This document shows, one piece after another, positions 16,260-24,448 of a stretch of 64,000 bases of DNA; within the stretch, counting starts at the first letter, position 1, and each line of letters opens with the position of its first letter. Source of the DNA: Natronorubrum halophilum (GTDB lineage Archaea; Halobacteriota; Halobacteria; Halobacteriales; Natrialbaceae). The stretch is taken from contig NZ_QQTY01000001.1 of the NCBI RefSeq assembly GCF_003670115.1, forward strand, positions 186,001 through 250,000. The letters run 5' to 3'. Made by a program: the position numbers and the translations under genes. The notes under the pieces were generated by a model. That model had not been told where the DNA came from and ran no database searches. It saw nothing but the letters and a program-made list of their open reading frames with translations.

Positions 16260-18220
16260 TAATCGTCACCTCTGACGCCCGATTCTTCCGGCGTTCGGTC
16301 CGGCCCTGGTCCGGAGCCGCCCGTTACGTACGGGGCGAGTTCGGCCGGCAGCGAGACCAGACCCCGCGGGAGGAAGATCACGAACAGAACGAAGATCGTT
16401 CCGAGAACCAGCCGCCACCGAGCCGTAAAGTCGGTGAGAATCTCCTCGAGGCCGAAGAAGACGCCCGCGCCGATGATCGGTCCGTACAGCGTTCCCATGC
16501 CGCCGAGGATGACCATCACGATCACCTCGCCGGAGTGGAGCCAGTAGGCGAACGACGGCGTCGCGTAACCCGAGTTGAGGGTGAAGAGTCCGCCGGCCAG
16601 GCCGGCCAGCGCGCCGCTGATCACGAACGCGCGACGCTTGTAGACGTTCGTCTCGTAGCCGACGAACGTGGCTCGCTGTTCGTTCTCCCGGATCGATTTG
16701 AGCACGGACCCGAACGGCGAATCGAGCATCCGGCGAGTCAACAGGAACGAGGCGACGAGCGCCCCCAGCGCGATGTAGTAGAATAGCGACTGGCCGGTCA
16801 GCGCAACCGGACCGACGAAGACGCCGATGTCGTTGAGATCGATCCCCACTCCGGCGACCCCGTAGTACGTCGAGACGCCGAACAGCCCCTCGGAGCCGCC
16901 GGTGATCTCGAGGCGGGACAACATGTTGTAGAACAACTCGGCGAACGCGAGCGTGATCATCGCGAAGTAGACCCCGCCGACCCGGATCGAGAGGAAGCCG
17001 ACGAACCACGCGATGGCCGCCGAGATGACGATCGCGAGCGCAATTGCGACGAAGGCGGACTGGCTCACGTGCAACAGCGCGATCGCGACGGCGTACGCGC
17101 CGAGGCCGTAGAACAGCGCGTGACCGAGCGAGACCAGTCCCGTGTAGCCCATCACGAAGTCCAGACTGAGCGCGAACAGCCCCCAGATGATGATCTCGAC
17201 AACCAGCGTGACGGCGTACGGCGAGTACAGCGTCCCCACGCCGAGCGGCACCAGCGCCAACAGGCCGATCATGGCGATCCCCAGCCGTTTACGGGTCCGA
17301 TTGTCGAGGAGTCCGCCGTCGGTACCGGTCAGCAAGTCGCCACCCTCCTCTTCCGTTTCGACGCCGAACAGTCCGCGGGGCCGGAGGAGGAGGACGCCGA
17401 TCATCAGCAGGAAGATCACCGTCCCCTCGAATATCGGCGCGTACGTCCGCAAGAGCGTCTGGATGATGCCGACGGCGAGACCGCCGACGACGGCGCCCTT
17501 GAAGCTGCCCAGACCGCCGAGGACGACGATGACGAACGCCGGAATGATGACTGACATGCCCATCGAGGGGCTGACCATCTGGTAGCCGCCGAGGATGATC
17601 CCGGCGACGGCGGCGAGCGCCGCGCCCACGCCGAAGACCAGCGAGTAGTACCGGTCGATGTCGATCCCGAGGTTCCGGACCATCTGGCGATCCTGCGAAC
17701 CGGCGCGAATAATCAGTCCGTACTTCGTGTACTCGAGGGACGCCCAGACGGCGAACGCCATCACACCGCCGAAGACGATGATGAACGCGTTGTACACGCT
17801 GGCGTTGACTCCGAGCACGGTGATCGACCCCGTAAGAACCGCCGGAATGGGGAGACTGACGCTCCCCGGTCCCCAGACGAGGTAGATCAGGTCGTTTATC
17901 ACCAACACCAGTCCGAACGTGAGCAGGATGTGATACAGCGGGTTTCGCCCGTACAGCGGCCGCACCGTGTAGCGTTCGATCGCGACGCCGACGATACCGA
18001 CGAGCAGCGGCGCGACGAACAGGGCGGCGAAGAACGCCATCCCGCCGAACGGGGCGATCATCGCCAGCGCGAAGTACGCCCCCAGCGCGAACAGTTCGCC
18101 GTGTGCGAAGTTGATGACGTGCATGACGCCGAAAATGACGGAGAGCCCGGCGGCTAACAGGACGTACACGACGCCGATCGTCAGTCCGTCGACGAGTGGT
18201 TGTAAGAACGCGGTAGTCAT
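16259..18220 (-). CDS. Fused LivH-LivM ABC permease
   Basis: A 653-residue membrane protein that joins both permeases. Residues 1 to about 285 are LivH-like (GLTIGVVYVLLAAGLSVIFGVMHVINFAHGELF and VIVVLGGLGSFKGAVVGGL). A charged linker (about 285-315, VETEEEGGDLLTGTDGGLLD) follows. The rest is LivM-like (LSLDFVMGYTGLVSLGHALFYGLGAYA; SIRVGGVYFAMITLAFAELF; VILGGMGTLYGPIIGA). LivH and LivM are normally separate genes that form a heterodimer. The fusion has no internal stop and the second half keeps the family motifs, so it looks functional. It follows the binding protein by 30 bp. Confidence 0.9.
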   Translation of the reverse strand: MTTAFLQPLVDGLTIGVVYVLLAAGLSVIFGVMHVINFAHGELFALGAYFALAMIAPFGGMAFFAALFVAPLLVGIVGVAIERYTVRPLYGRNPLYHILLTFGLVLVINDLIYLVWGPGSVSLPIPAVLTGSITVLGVNASVYNAFIIVFGGVMAFAVWASLEYTKYGLIIRAGSQDRQMVRNLGIDIDRYYSLVFGVGAALAAVAGIILGGYQMVSPSMGMSVIIPAFVIVVLGGLGSFKGAVVGGLAVGIIQTLLRTYAPIFEGTVIFLLMIGVLLLRPRGLFGVETEEEGGDLLTGTDGGLLDNRTRKRLGIAMIGLLALVPLGVGTLYSPYAVTLVVEIIIWGLFALSLDFVMGYTGLVSLGHALFYGLGAYAVAIALLHVSQSAFVAIALAIVISAAIAWFVGFLSIRVGGVYFAMITLAFAELFYNMLSRLEITGGSEGLFGVSTYYGVAGVGIDLNDIGVFVGPVALTGQSLFYYIALGALVASFLLTRRMLDSPFGSVLKSIRENEQRATFVGYETNVYKRRAFVISGALAGLAGGLFTLNSGYATPSFAYWLHSGEVIVMVILGGMGTLYGPIIGAGVFFGLEEILTDFTARWRLVLGTIFVLFVIFLPRGLVSLPAELAPYVTGGSGPGPDRTPEESGVRGDD

Positions 18221-18250
18221 TGATTTCGGACCTGGAGATCGATATCGGTA

Positions 18251-19516
18251 CTACAGTTCACAGCCCGTTTCCTCACAGTCGGGTGCGGCTTCTTCGCCGG
18301 ACAGCTCCGTGAGGAGTTGGACGTCGGCGAGTTCGCCAGAGTCGGGTTCGACGCACTCGCCCATCCAGACCGGGTTCATCGCCTGGTGATCGCACTCGCG
18401 GAACTCGTTCGGGCCGAAGATCGTGTCGTGGTCCATCCCCGAGAGCGTCTCGGCGACCGTCGTCGGGTTCCGAGAGCCGGCTTCGCGGATGCCGTTTGCG
18501 ACCATTCTGATCGACTCGTAGCCGACGCGCGAGAAGTTGTCGGGCGGATCGCCGTACTCGCTCTCGTAGGCCTCGACGAACTCCTGATTGCTGCCGGTAT
18601 CGAGATCCGGAACGTACCGGACGCCGCTGTAGGTGTTGTAGGCCCCAGTGCCGGCACCCCCCAGGACGGCGCGGAACGATCCGGTCGTCGTCACGATCGG
18701 AATCTCGTCCTGTAATCCGCGCGAGCCGGCCTGCGAGAGGAAGATGGCGAGGTCAGCGCCGGTCATCCCCACGACGAGCGCGTCGGCCTCGTCGCTGACG
18801 TCCGCGATCTGGCTGATGAACGCCTCGAAGTTCGTCGACCCCGGATCCGACCGCGTCACGCCGACCTGCTCGTAGGAGTCGCTGATCGACTCCATTCGCG
18901 TCTCGACCTCGTCGAGGACCGAGTCGCCGTACGCGTAGTCGGCGACGTGGTAGACGATCCGGTCGCCCAACTCGTCGGCGGTCCACTGAGCCATCACTTC
19001 CGCGATCTGTGCGGTGCTCGTCTCGAATCGGAACACGTACTCGTTGCAGCTCTCTCCCGTGATCGACGTGTCCGCCGCTCCCGGCGTGTAGACGACTTCG
19101 TTCTCGAGGGCGAAGTCGTTGATCGCGAGCGCGACCGAACTCGAGATGCAGCCGGTGATGAACTGCGCTCCGTCCGACTCCACCGCCTGTCGGGCTCGCT
19201 GGGTCGCCGTCGCCGGATCGAGTTGGGTATCGTACTCGTTGTACTCGATCGTAAAGTCGTACTCGTCACTCTCGTTGATCTCCTGAATCGCGAGTTTGGT
19301 CCCCTGGTTTCGTTCCGTGGCCAGTTCGGTGAACTCTCCCGTAGTTGGCTCGAGGACTCCGAACTGCACCGTATCGAAATCCTCGTCGTCTCCGCCACCC
19401 ACCTCGTCGGGATCGCCGATACAGCCGGCTAATCCGGTAATTCCAGCAACACCACCGACGGTAATCGCTTTGAGAAGCTCGCGTCTCCGACCCTGTGATT
19501 TGCCACCTCGACTCAT
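18251..19516 (-). CDS. Tat-exported lipoprotein, ABC substrate-binding protein (Liv/HAAT class)
   Basis: A 421-residue periplasmic-binding-fold protein (type 1). The N-terminus has a twin-arginine-like RRRELLK, a hydrophobic stretch and the lipobox LAGC with Cys32, so it is probably Tat-exported and lipid anchored. The mature part begins with an acidic linker, then FGVLEPTTGEF, and QEFVEAYESEYGDPPDNFSRVGYESIRMV marks a peripl_BP_6 protein. It is the first gene of the importer operon. TTTTTATGG (about 19540-19548) is about 25 nt upstream and supports a leaderless start. Confidence 0.9.
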   Translation of the reverse strand: MSRGGKSQGRRRELLKAITVGGVAGITGLAGCIGDPDEVGGGDDEDFDTVQFGVLEPTTGEFTELATERNQGTKLAIQEINESDEYDFTIEYNEYDTQLDPATATQRARQAVESDGAQFITGCISSSVALAINDFALENEVVYTPGAADTSITGESCNEYVFRFETSTAQIAEVMAQWTADELGDRIVYHVADYAYGDSVLDEVETRMESISDSYEQVGVTRSDPGSTNFEAFISQIADVSDEADALVVGMTGADLAIFLSQAGSRGLQDEIPIVTTTGSFRAVLGGAGTGAYNTYSGVRYVPDLDTGSNQEFVEAYESEYGDPPDNFSRVGYESIRMVANGIREAGSRNPTTVAETLSGMDHDTIFGPNEFRECDHQAMNPVWMGECVEPDSGELADVQLLTELSGEEAAPDCEETGCEL

Positions 19517-19844
19517 ACCCCCAGTAGAGTGTACCCGACCATAAAAATCGACCCCGTTTTATGGCGGTTTTATAATATAATACTGGCAACAGACCGACGT
19601 ACCGTCGCCTCTGCCTGTGGGTTTGTGACAACAGTTATGAATTACTCGGATCGAGTTGACGACTCCGTCCGCATCCGGCGGAGAGCGGTTCGGTTCTCGA
19701 CCGACGGGTCGGATCTCGAGTCGGTCGTTCGGAGCGGTTCCTCGAATTCGATCTCGATCGCGTTCTTTCGATCCGGATGGCGGTCAGTGATACGTGTACA
19801 CACCCCATGATTTTTATCGAGGCACTCCGGATTGGTGGACGAGG
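19517..19844. promoter_or_regulatory. Divergent intergenic region between the Liv binding protein and paaK copy 2
   Basis: No credible gene. On the reverse strand a TTTTTATGG box serves the binding protein. On the forward strand TTTTTATCG (19811-19819) is 26-34 nt before the paaK ATG at 19845. A very AT-rich patch around 19557-19582 (TTTTATGG...TATAATATAATAC) may hold a second promoter or an operator. Confidence 0.5.
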
Positions 19845-21131
19845 ATGAGCGATACGCCAATAGAGACAGCCCCTCGGACGGAGATTCGAGAGCTGCAAAA
19901 CGAACGGCTCCGTGAAACGGTCCGCAACGCCTACGAGAACGTCGACTACTATCGGGCGGAACTCGATGCTGCGGGAATCGAACCCGAGGACATCCAGACT
20001 GTCGACGACGTACAGAAGCTGCCGTTCACGACGAAAGAGGACTTTCGGTCCGAGTATCCCGACGGCCTCTTCGCCGTTGATGACGCCGATATCCGCCGAA
20101 TCCACGCCTCCTCCGGCACGACCGGCAAGCCCAAGATCGTCGCCTACACCGAGAACGACCTCGACGTCTGGAGCGAGGTCGTCGCGCGCTGTCTCGCCGC
20201 CTCCGGGGTGGAACCGGGCGATACGGTGCAGAACGGCTACGGCTACGGGTTGTTCACGGGCGGCCTCGGCCTCCACTACGGGATCGAAGAACTCGGCGCG
20301 ACGGTGATTCCGATCGGCGGCGGGCAAACGCAACGACAGGTGGAACTGCTACAGGACCTAGAGAGCGACGTCCTCACGTGTACCCCGTCGTACTCGCTGT
20401 ATCTCGCGGAGACGGCCGAGGAGATGGGTATCGACATCACGGACCTTCCGGTGTCGACGGTGATCTTCGGCGCGGAACCCTGTACGGATCCGATGCGCGA
20501 GGAGATCGAAGAACGCCTCGACGTCACCGGTATCGACATTTACGGGCTCTCGGAGATCATCGGTCCCGGCGTCTCCAACGAGTGCCACGAGGCCCAGGAG
20601 GGATTACACATCTGGGAGGATCACTTCTACCCCGAAGTGATCGATCCGCGGACCGACGAGCCGGTTCCCGAGGGCGAAGAGGGCGAACTCGTCCTGACGT
20701 CGCTCACGAAAGAAGCCCTGCCGGTGTTCCGGTACCGCACCGGCGACCTCACGACGCTCACGTACGAGGAGTGCGAGTGCGGGCGAACGATGGCGCGAAT
20801 GGACAACGTCACCGGTCGGGCCGACGACCTGCTCATCGTCCGCGGCGTCAACTGCTACCCCAGCGAGATCGAGGCCGTCGTCCTCGAGTTCGACGCGGTC
20901 GCCCCCTACTACCGCATCGACCTCTATCGCGAAGATAACCTGGATCGCCTCGAGCTCACGATCGAGCGCGAACCCGGCTTCGACGGTGACACCGCGGACC
21001 TCCGAGACCGCATCCGGACCCGGCTATCGAACGTCCTCTCGTTTACGCCGGACGAACTGGAGATCGTCGGCCCGGACAGCATCGAGCGGACGGAAGTCGG
21101 GAAGGTAAAGCGGGTCTACGACCACCGGTAA
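19845..21131 (+). CDS. paaK: Phenylacetate-CoA ligase (copy 2)
   Basis: A 428-residue paralogue of the enzyme at 9359-10639. They align without large gaps and share SSGTTGKPKIV, GYGLFTGGLG, FGAEPCTDPMREEIEERL, GLSEIIGPGV, RADDLLIVRGVNCYPSEIE and EVGKVKRVYDHR. Differences cluster in HYGIEELGATVIPIGGGQ versus HAGAEALGATVIPTGSGN near the aromatic-acid pocket, so substrate preference may differ. The start at 19845 is supported by a TATA-like box 26-34 nt upstream; an in-frame ATG at 19794 is less likely. It is divergent from the Liv importer and may activate the imported acid. Confidence 0.92.
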   Translation: MSDTPIETAPRTEIRELQNERLRETVRNAYENVDYYRAELDAAGIEPEDIQTVDDVQKLPFTTKEDFRSEYPDGLFAVDDADIRRIHASSGTTGKPKIVAYTENDLDVWSEVVARCLAASGVEPGDTVQNGYGYGLFTGGLGLHYGIEELGATVIPIGGGQTQRQVELLQDLESDVLTCTPSYSLYLAETAEEMGIDITDLPVSTVIFGAEPCTDPMREEIEERLDVTGIDIYGLSEIIGPGVSNECHEAQEGLHIWEDHFYPEVIDPRTDEPVPEGEEGELVLTSLTKEALPVFRYRTGDLTTLTYEECECGRTMARMDNVTGRADDLLIVRGVNCYPSEIEAVVLEFDAVAPYYRIDLYREDNLDRLELTIEREPGFDGDTADLRDRIRTRLSNVLSFTPDELEIVGPDSIERTEVGKVKRVYDHR

Positions 21132-21262
21132 TCGCTTCGCACCCGCGAGGGGTCACCCGCGGCGATCAGAGAGGGATATCCTCGTTGCAACTCAGTCACC
21201 TCTCCGTCTCCGATTCTCGGAGGCGAGGTAAACTATTTGTATCACCATTGGGATGTTCACGT

Positions 21263-21721
21263 ATGGCATACAGCTACGAGCCACATTACTTCGAGGACTT
21301 CGAAGCGGGACAGGAGTTCGAGAGCGTCGGCCGAACCGTCACCGAATCCGATTTCGTCATGCACTCCGCGCTGAGCGGCGACTGGACGGAACTGCACACG
21401 AACAAGGAGTACGCCGAGGACGGTCCCTTCGACGGGCGAATCGCCCACGGCCCGATGACGTTCGTCCAGGCGACCGGCTTCGTCTACCGGACCGGGATCG
21501 TCGAGCGGACGGCGTACGCCTTCCTCGGAATGAACTACATGGATCTTCCCAACCCCGTCTACATCGGCGACACCCTCTCGCTCGAGATAACGGTGAGCGA
21601 AACCAAGGACATCGACCGCGAGGACTCGGCGATCGTCGTCCTCGACACGGAGATGACGAATCAGGACGACACGGTCGTTTTCCAGGGCGATATGAAGTTC
21701 CTGATCAAACGGCGCGAGTAG
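21263..21721 (+). CDS. MaoC-family hydratase
   Basis: A 152-residue hotdog protein of the R-hydratase type. The catalytic dyad is in SGDWTELHTNKEYAEDGPFDGRIAHGP (Asp and His spaced as in D-x4-H, followed by IAHG). The family hydrates enoyl-CoA to (R)-3-hydroxyacyl-CoA, and the hydratase domain of PaaZ belongs to the same fold. As no PaaZ is found here, a role in oxepin-CoA or enoyl-CoA hydration is possible but unproven. The ATG at 21263 is chosen because TATTTGT (21234-21240) lies about 27 nt upstream. Confidence 0.85.
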   Translation: MAYSYEPHYFEDFEAGQEFESVGRTVTESDFVMHSALSGDWTELHTNKEYAEDGPFDGRIAHGPMTFVQATGFVYRTGIVERTAYAFLGMNYMDLPNPVYIGDTLSLEITVSETKDIDREDSAIVVLDTEMTNQDDTVVFQGDMKFLIKRRE

Positions 21722-22497
21722 CGCGGGGATCGAAACGGTTCCGACGAGCGTCGGACGGTTCGTCGCGTTCCCGGAGAGCCGTCGGTGTCGGATCCGACTC
21801 CGTCGATTCGCTGTGATGATCGGCCGCGTCTTCGGTGCAACACGGGGCCGCTCGGATCGTCGCTCGAGACCGGTTGTCTCCTCTCCAGAAATTAGCAGTA
21901 GCCATAGATACCAATGTTGGTGACAGGATTTCGGATTTCTCCGTGGTTTGTACCGATGATGACCCAGCGTGTACCGTTATCCCGACCACGACGGCCGGTG
22001 AGTAGAAATCGTCAAAATGAGTATCGACATTGTGTGTCTCCAGGAACTCTATCTGTAACGATATATCGCGTATTTCCACACAAAGTATCGGTATCTCCGA
22101 TACGCGTCCCTCTTGGCGCGTGACTTGATCACAAACTGTTCTCGTCGTTCCGAGCGTAAATCGGGATAAGTCCGGAACGGCCATAAATATCAGATATAAT
22201 AGATTAGGGTGCACAGTTCAGCGATCAGATGGTTATACTGGTCGCCTCCTGTGCGAGGAATCGTCTCGGTACTCCCTCGCCGCTCGGAACACCTTCCCAA
22301 ACAGACTTTACATTGGAAACTAAATCCGAGGCATGGCTCGGGTGGAACCGCAGTGGGTGCTCACTGATTACCGCGATCCGGAACCGCGTCGCGACCGTGC
22401 GATCGGACGCCTCTCTCGACGAACGACCGCTCTGCAATCCGGTGAGAGGAACGCCGATCGGTCATCGGCCGTCCGGAACGCGGACGGAGGTGCCTAG
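21722..22497. other. 776-bp AT-richer region with no convincing gene
   Basis: Open frames here are short, give basic or low-complexity proteins unlike haloarchaeal ones, and have no recognisable domain. Base composition drops between about 21890 and 22210, including ATAAATATCAGATATAATAG near 22183-22202. It may be a decayed insertion or a long regulatory region. The 3' end carries the Shine-Dalgarno-like GGAGGTG (22485-22491) for the next gene. Confidence 0.5.
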
Positions 22498-23349
22498 ATG
22501 GTCAGCCACGACACCTGGAGCAACCAACAGTCGAGCACGGCGGTCATCGTCGACGGTCACGACCTCGAGGTCGCCTATCACGAAGCGGGTCCCGACGATG
22601 ACGACGCCGGCGGCGACCCGCCGGTCGTCTTCCTGCACGGCATTCCGACCTGGTCGTTCCTCTGGCGGGACATCGTTCCCCCGGTCGCCGAAGAGCATCG
22701 GACCATCGCGCCCGACCTGCTGGGCTACGGCAACTCCGCGATGCACGACGGGTTCGATCGGTCGATCCGCGCCCAAGAGCGGCTTCTCGAGGCGCTCCTC
22801 GAAGACCTCGGGTGCGAGACGATCGCGCTCGTCGCCCACGATATCGGCGGCGGCATCGCCCTGCGATACGCCGCGCACAACCCCGAGTCCGTCGAACAAC
22901 TCGTCCTTTCGAACGCCGTCTGTTACGACTCGTGGCCGGTGGAGTTCATTTCGACCCTCGGGCTTCCGAAGACCGCCGCTCTCGAGCGATCGGAACTCGA
23001 GGCGCGCCTCGAGTCGGCGTTCGTCGACGGTGCGTTCGGCGAGGCCGATCCCGAGTTCGTCGAGGGAATGAAAGCGCCGTGGCTGACCGACGAGGGCCAC
23101 GTCTCGCTCGTCCGGAACGCGGTTGCGACGAACACGAACCACACGACCGAACTCGACTACGAATCGATCGCCGCGGAGACGTTGTTGCTGTGGGGCGAAG
23201 ACGACGTCATGCAGCCGTATCGGTACGCCGAGCGGTTGGCGGACGACGTTTCCGAAGCCGAACTCGCCCCGCTATCGGACGCCTACCACTGGGTCCCCGA
23301 GGACCGACCGGGCGTCTACAGCGATCGGCTGCTCGAATTTCTAGAATAA
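22498..23349 (+). CDS. Alpha/beta hydrolase with Asp nucleophile (haloalkane dehalogenase/epoxide hydrolase-like)
   Basis: A 283-residue alpha/beta hydrolase. The oxyanion loop is FLHGIPTWSFLWR, the nucleophile elbow is VAHDIGGG with Asp in place of Ser, and the C-terminal triad members are probably Asp in WGEDDVM and His in DAYHWVPED. An Asp nucleophile marks haloalkane dehalogenases and epoxide hydrolases rather than esterases. The W after HGIPT resembles the halide-pocket position of dehalogenases, but this is not decisive. The start has a good Shine-Dalgarno (GGAGGTG) 6 nt upstream, unlike most leaderless neighbours. Confidence 0.82.
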   Translation: MVSHDTWSNQQSSTAVIVDGHDLEVAYHEAGPDDDDAGGDPPVVFLHGIPTWSFLWRDIVPPVAEEHRTIAPDLLGYGNSAMHDGFDRSIRAQERLLEALLEDLGCETIALVAHDIGGGIALRYAAHNPESVEQLVLSNAVCYDSWPVEFISTLGLPKTAALERSELEARLESAFVDGAFGEADPEFVEGMKAPWLTDEGHVSLVRNAVATNTNHTTELDYESIAAETLLLWGEDDVMQPYRYAERLADDVSEAELAPLSDAYHWVPEDRPGVYSDRLLEFLE

Positions 23350-23388
23350 ACAGATGCAAACCACTGAACCACAGAGAGAGACGAGACC

Positions 23389-23913
23389 ATGACTACCGAT
23401 AAATCACCGAACTGGGACTTCAAGGATCGCGATATCGCGATTCTGTGCGAGCTGTCGAACGATCCACAGCTTTCCTCGCGGGAGTTGACGGGCGTTCTCA
23501 AATCCGAGTACGACATCGACGTCTCGCACGTGACCGTCAGCGAATCGATCAGGCGAATGCGCGACGAGGGCGTCTTTCGGGAGGCGATCATCCCCAACGA
23601 GGAGTACTACACGTTCGCGCTGTTCGAGTTCAAGTTCAACACCGAACACTTCGCCGACAACTGGCGAGAGACGATGGAGTACATCAAGGGAGACAAACAC
23701 ACCCTGTTTTTCTTCCTCTCGGACGGGGAGTACCAGTGGAAGACCGTCATGATGTTTCGAGACCGCCAGCGGATCTCGAGGTGGATCCACGACTGTTACA
23801 AGGAACACGGCAGCGTCATCGCGAACATCCGCAACTCGGCGGTCCACAACGTCCTGAAGTTCCAGACCGATCCGCGAATCTACGAGGATCTGCGGGACGA
23901 ACAAACCGAGTAG
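23389..23913 (+). CDS. Winged-helix transcriptional regulator, Lrp/AsnC-like N-terminus
   Basis: A 174-residue protein. DFKDRDIAILCELSNDPQLSSRELTGVLKSEYDIDVSHVTVSESIRRMRDEGVFREAIIP is a helix-turn-helix like the Lrp DNA-binding domain. The C-terminal half (FALFEFKFNTEHF...GEYQWKTVMMFRDRQRISRWI) is a sensory or dimerisation domain that I cannot assign to RAM. It starts 39 bp after the hydrolase and may control it or the fatty-acid-type genes downstream on the opposite strand. Confidence 0.75.
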   Translation: MTTDKSPNWDFKDRDIAILCELSNDPQLSSRELTGVLKSEYDIDVSHVTVSESIRRMRDEGVFREAIIPNEEYYTFALFEFKFNTEHFADNWRETMEYIKGDKHTLFFFLSDGEYQWKTVMMFRDRQRISRWIHDCYKEHGSVIANIRNSAVHNVLKFQTDPRIYEDLRDEQTE

Positions 23914-23979
23914 CCCCGCGTTCGGTACCGACGCTCGAGCGATCGGAACTGTGCCGGAGAGACGCCGGCAATGAGCCGG

Positions 23980-24447
23980 CTACGTCCCGGTATCGTCGTC
24001 CGCACCGCCCGTCCGAAACAGCCGGTAGGTGGTGCGGCCGACGGCTGCCTCGCCGTCGGCCCCGACGACGCTGACCTCAGTAACGCCGGTCGTTCCGCCG
24101 GCCCGAACGACCTCCGCTTCGGCGCGGAGATCACCCGTCGCCGGCCGGAGGTACGAGACGTTGAGATCCGTCGTCGTCAGCCGAGCGGCGGCCGGGTCGT
24201 CGAACGTGGTCCGAAGCGCAAAGGCGCTCGAGGTATCGATCAAGGTCGCGACGATGCCGCCGTGAACCGGATCGTAGCCGTCGTTGCCGACCGGATTCTC
24301 GAACTCCTCGCTGCGCTCGATCGCGATGACCGCACGGCCATCCTCGAGGTGGGCGACCTCGAGATCGAGCCACGAGAGGTAGCCGTGACGGTCCACGAAC
24401 GTCGTCCACTCGGGCCAGTCGGTCGACGCATCCGGTTCCGATACCAT
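23980..24447 (-). CDS. PaaI-type hotdog thioesterase
   Basis: A 155-residue hotdog protein with NDGYDPVHGGIVATLIDTSSAFALRTT (the HGG turn and Asp) and DLNVSYLRPATGDLRAEAEVVRAGG. The 25 extra N-terminal residues compared with the other two copies may form a lid. It starts one base after the stop of the HAD/ECH fusion gene, so the pair is an operon. It probably hydrolyses a CoA ester from the same beta-oxidation branch. Confidence 0.82.
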   Translation of the reverse strand: MVSEPDASTDWPEWTTFVDRHGYLSWLDLEVAHLEDGRAVIAIERSEEFENPVGNDGYDPVHGGIVATLIDTSSAFALRTTFDDPAAARLTTTDLNVSYLRPATGDLRAEAEVVRAGGTTGVTEVSVVGADGEAAVGRTTYRLFRTGGADDDTGT

Positions 24448-24448
24448 C

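Noticed and set aside
21705-22214. 169-codon reverse frame in the AT-richer gap
   Set aside because: Overlaps the end of the MaoC gene, has no domain and is not acidic like haloarchaeal proteins.
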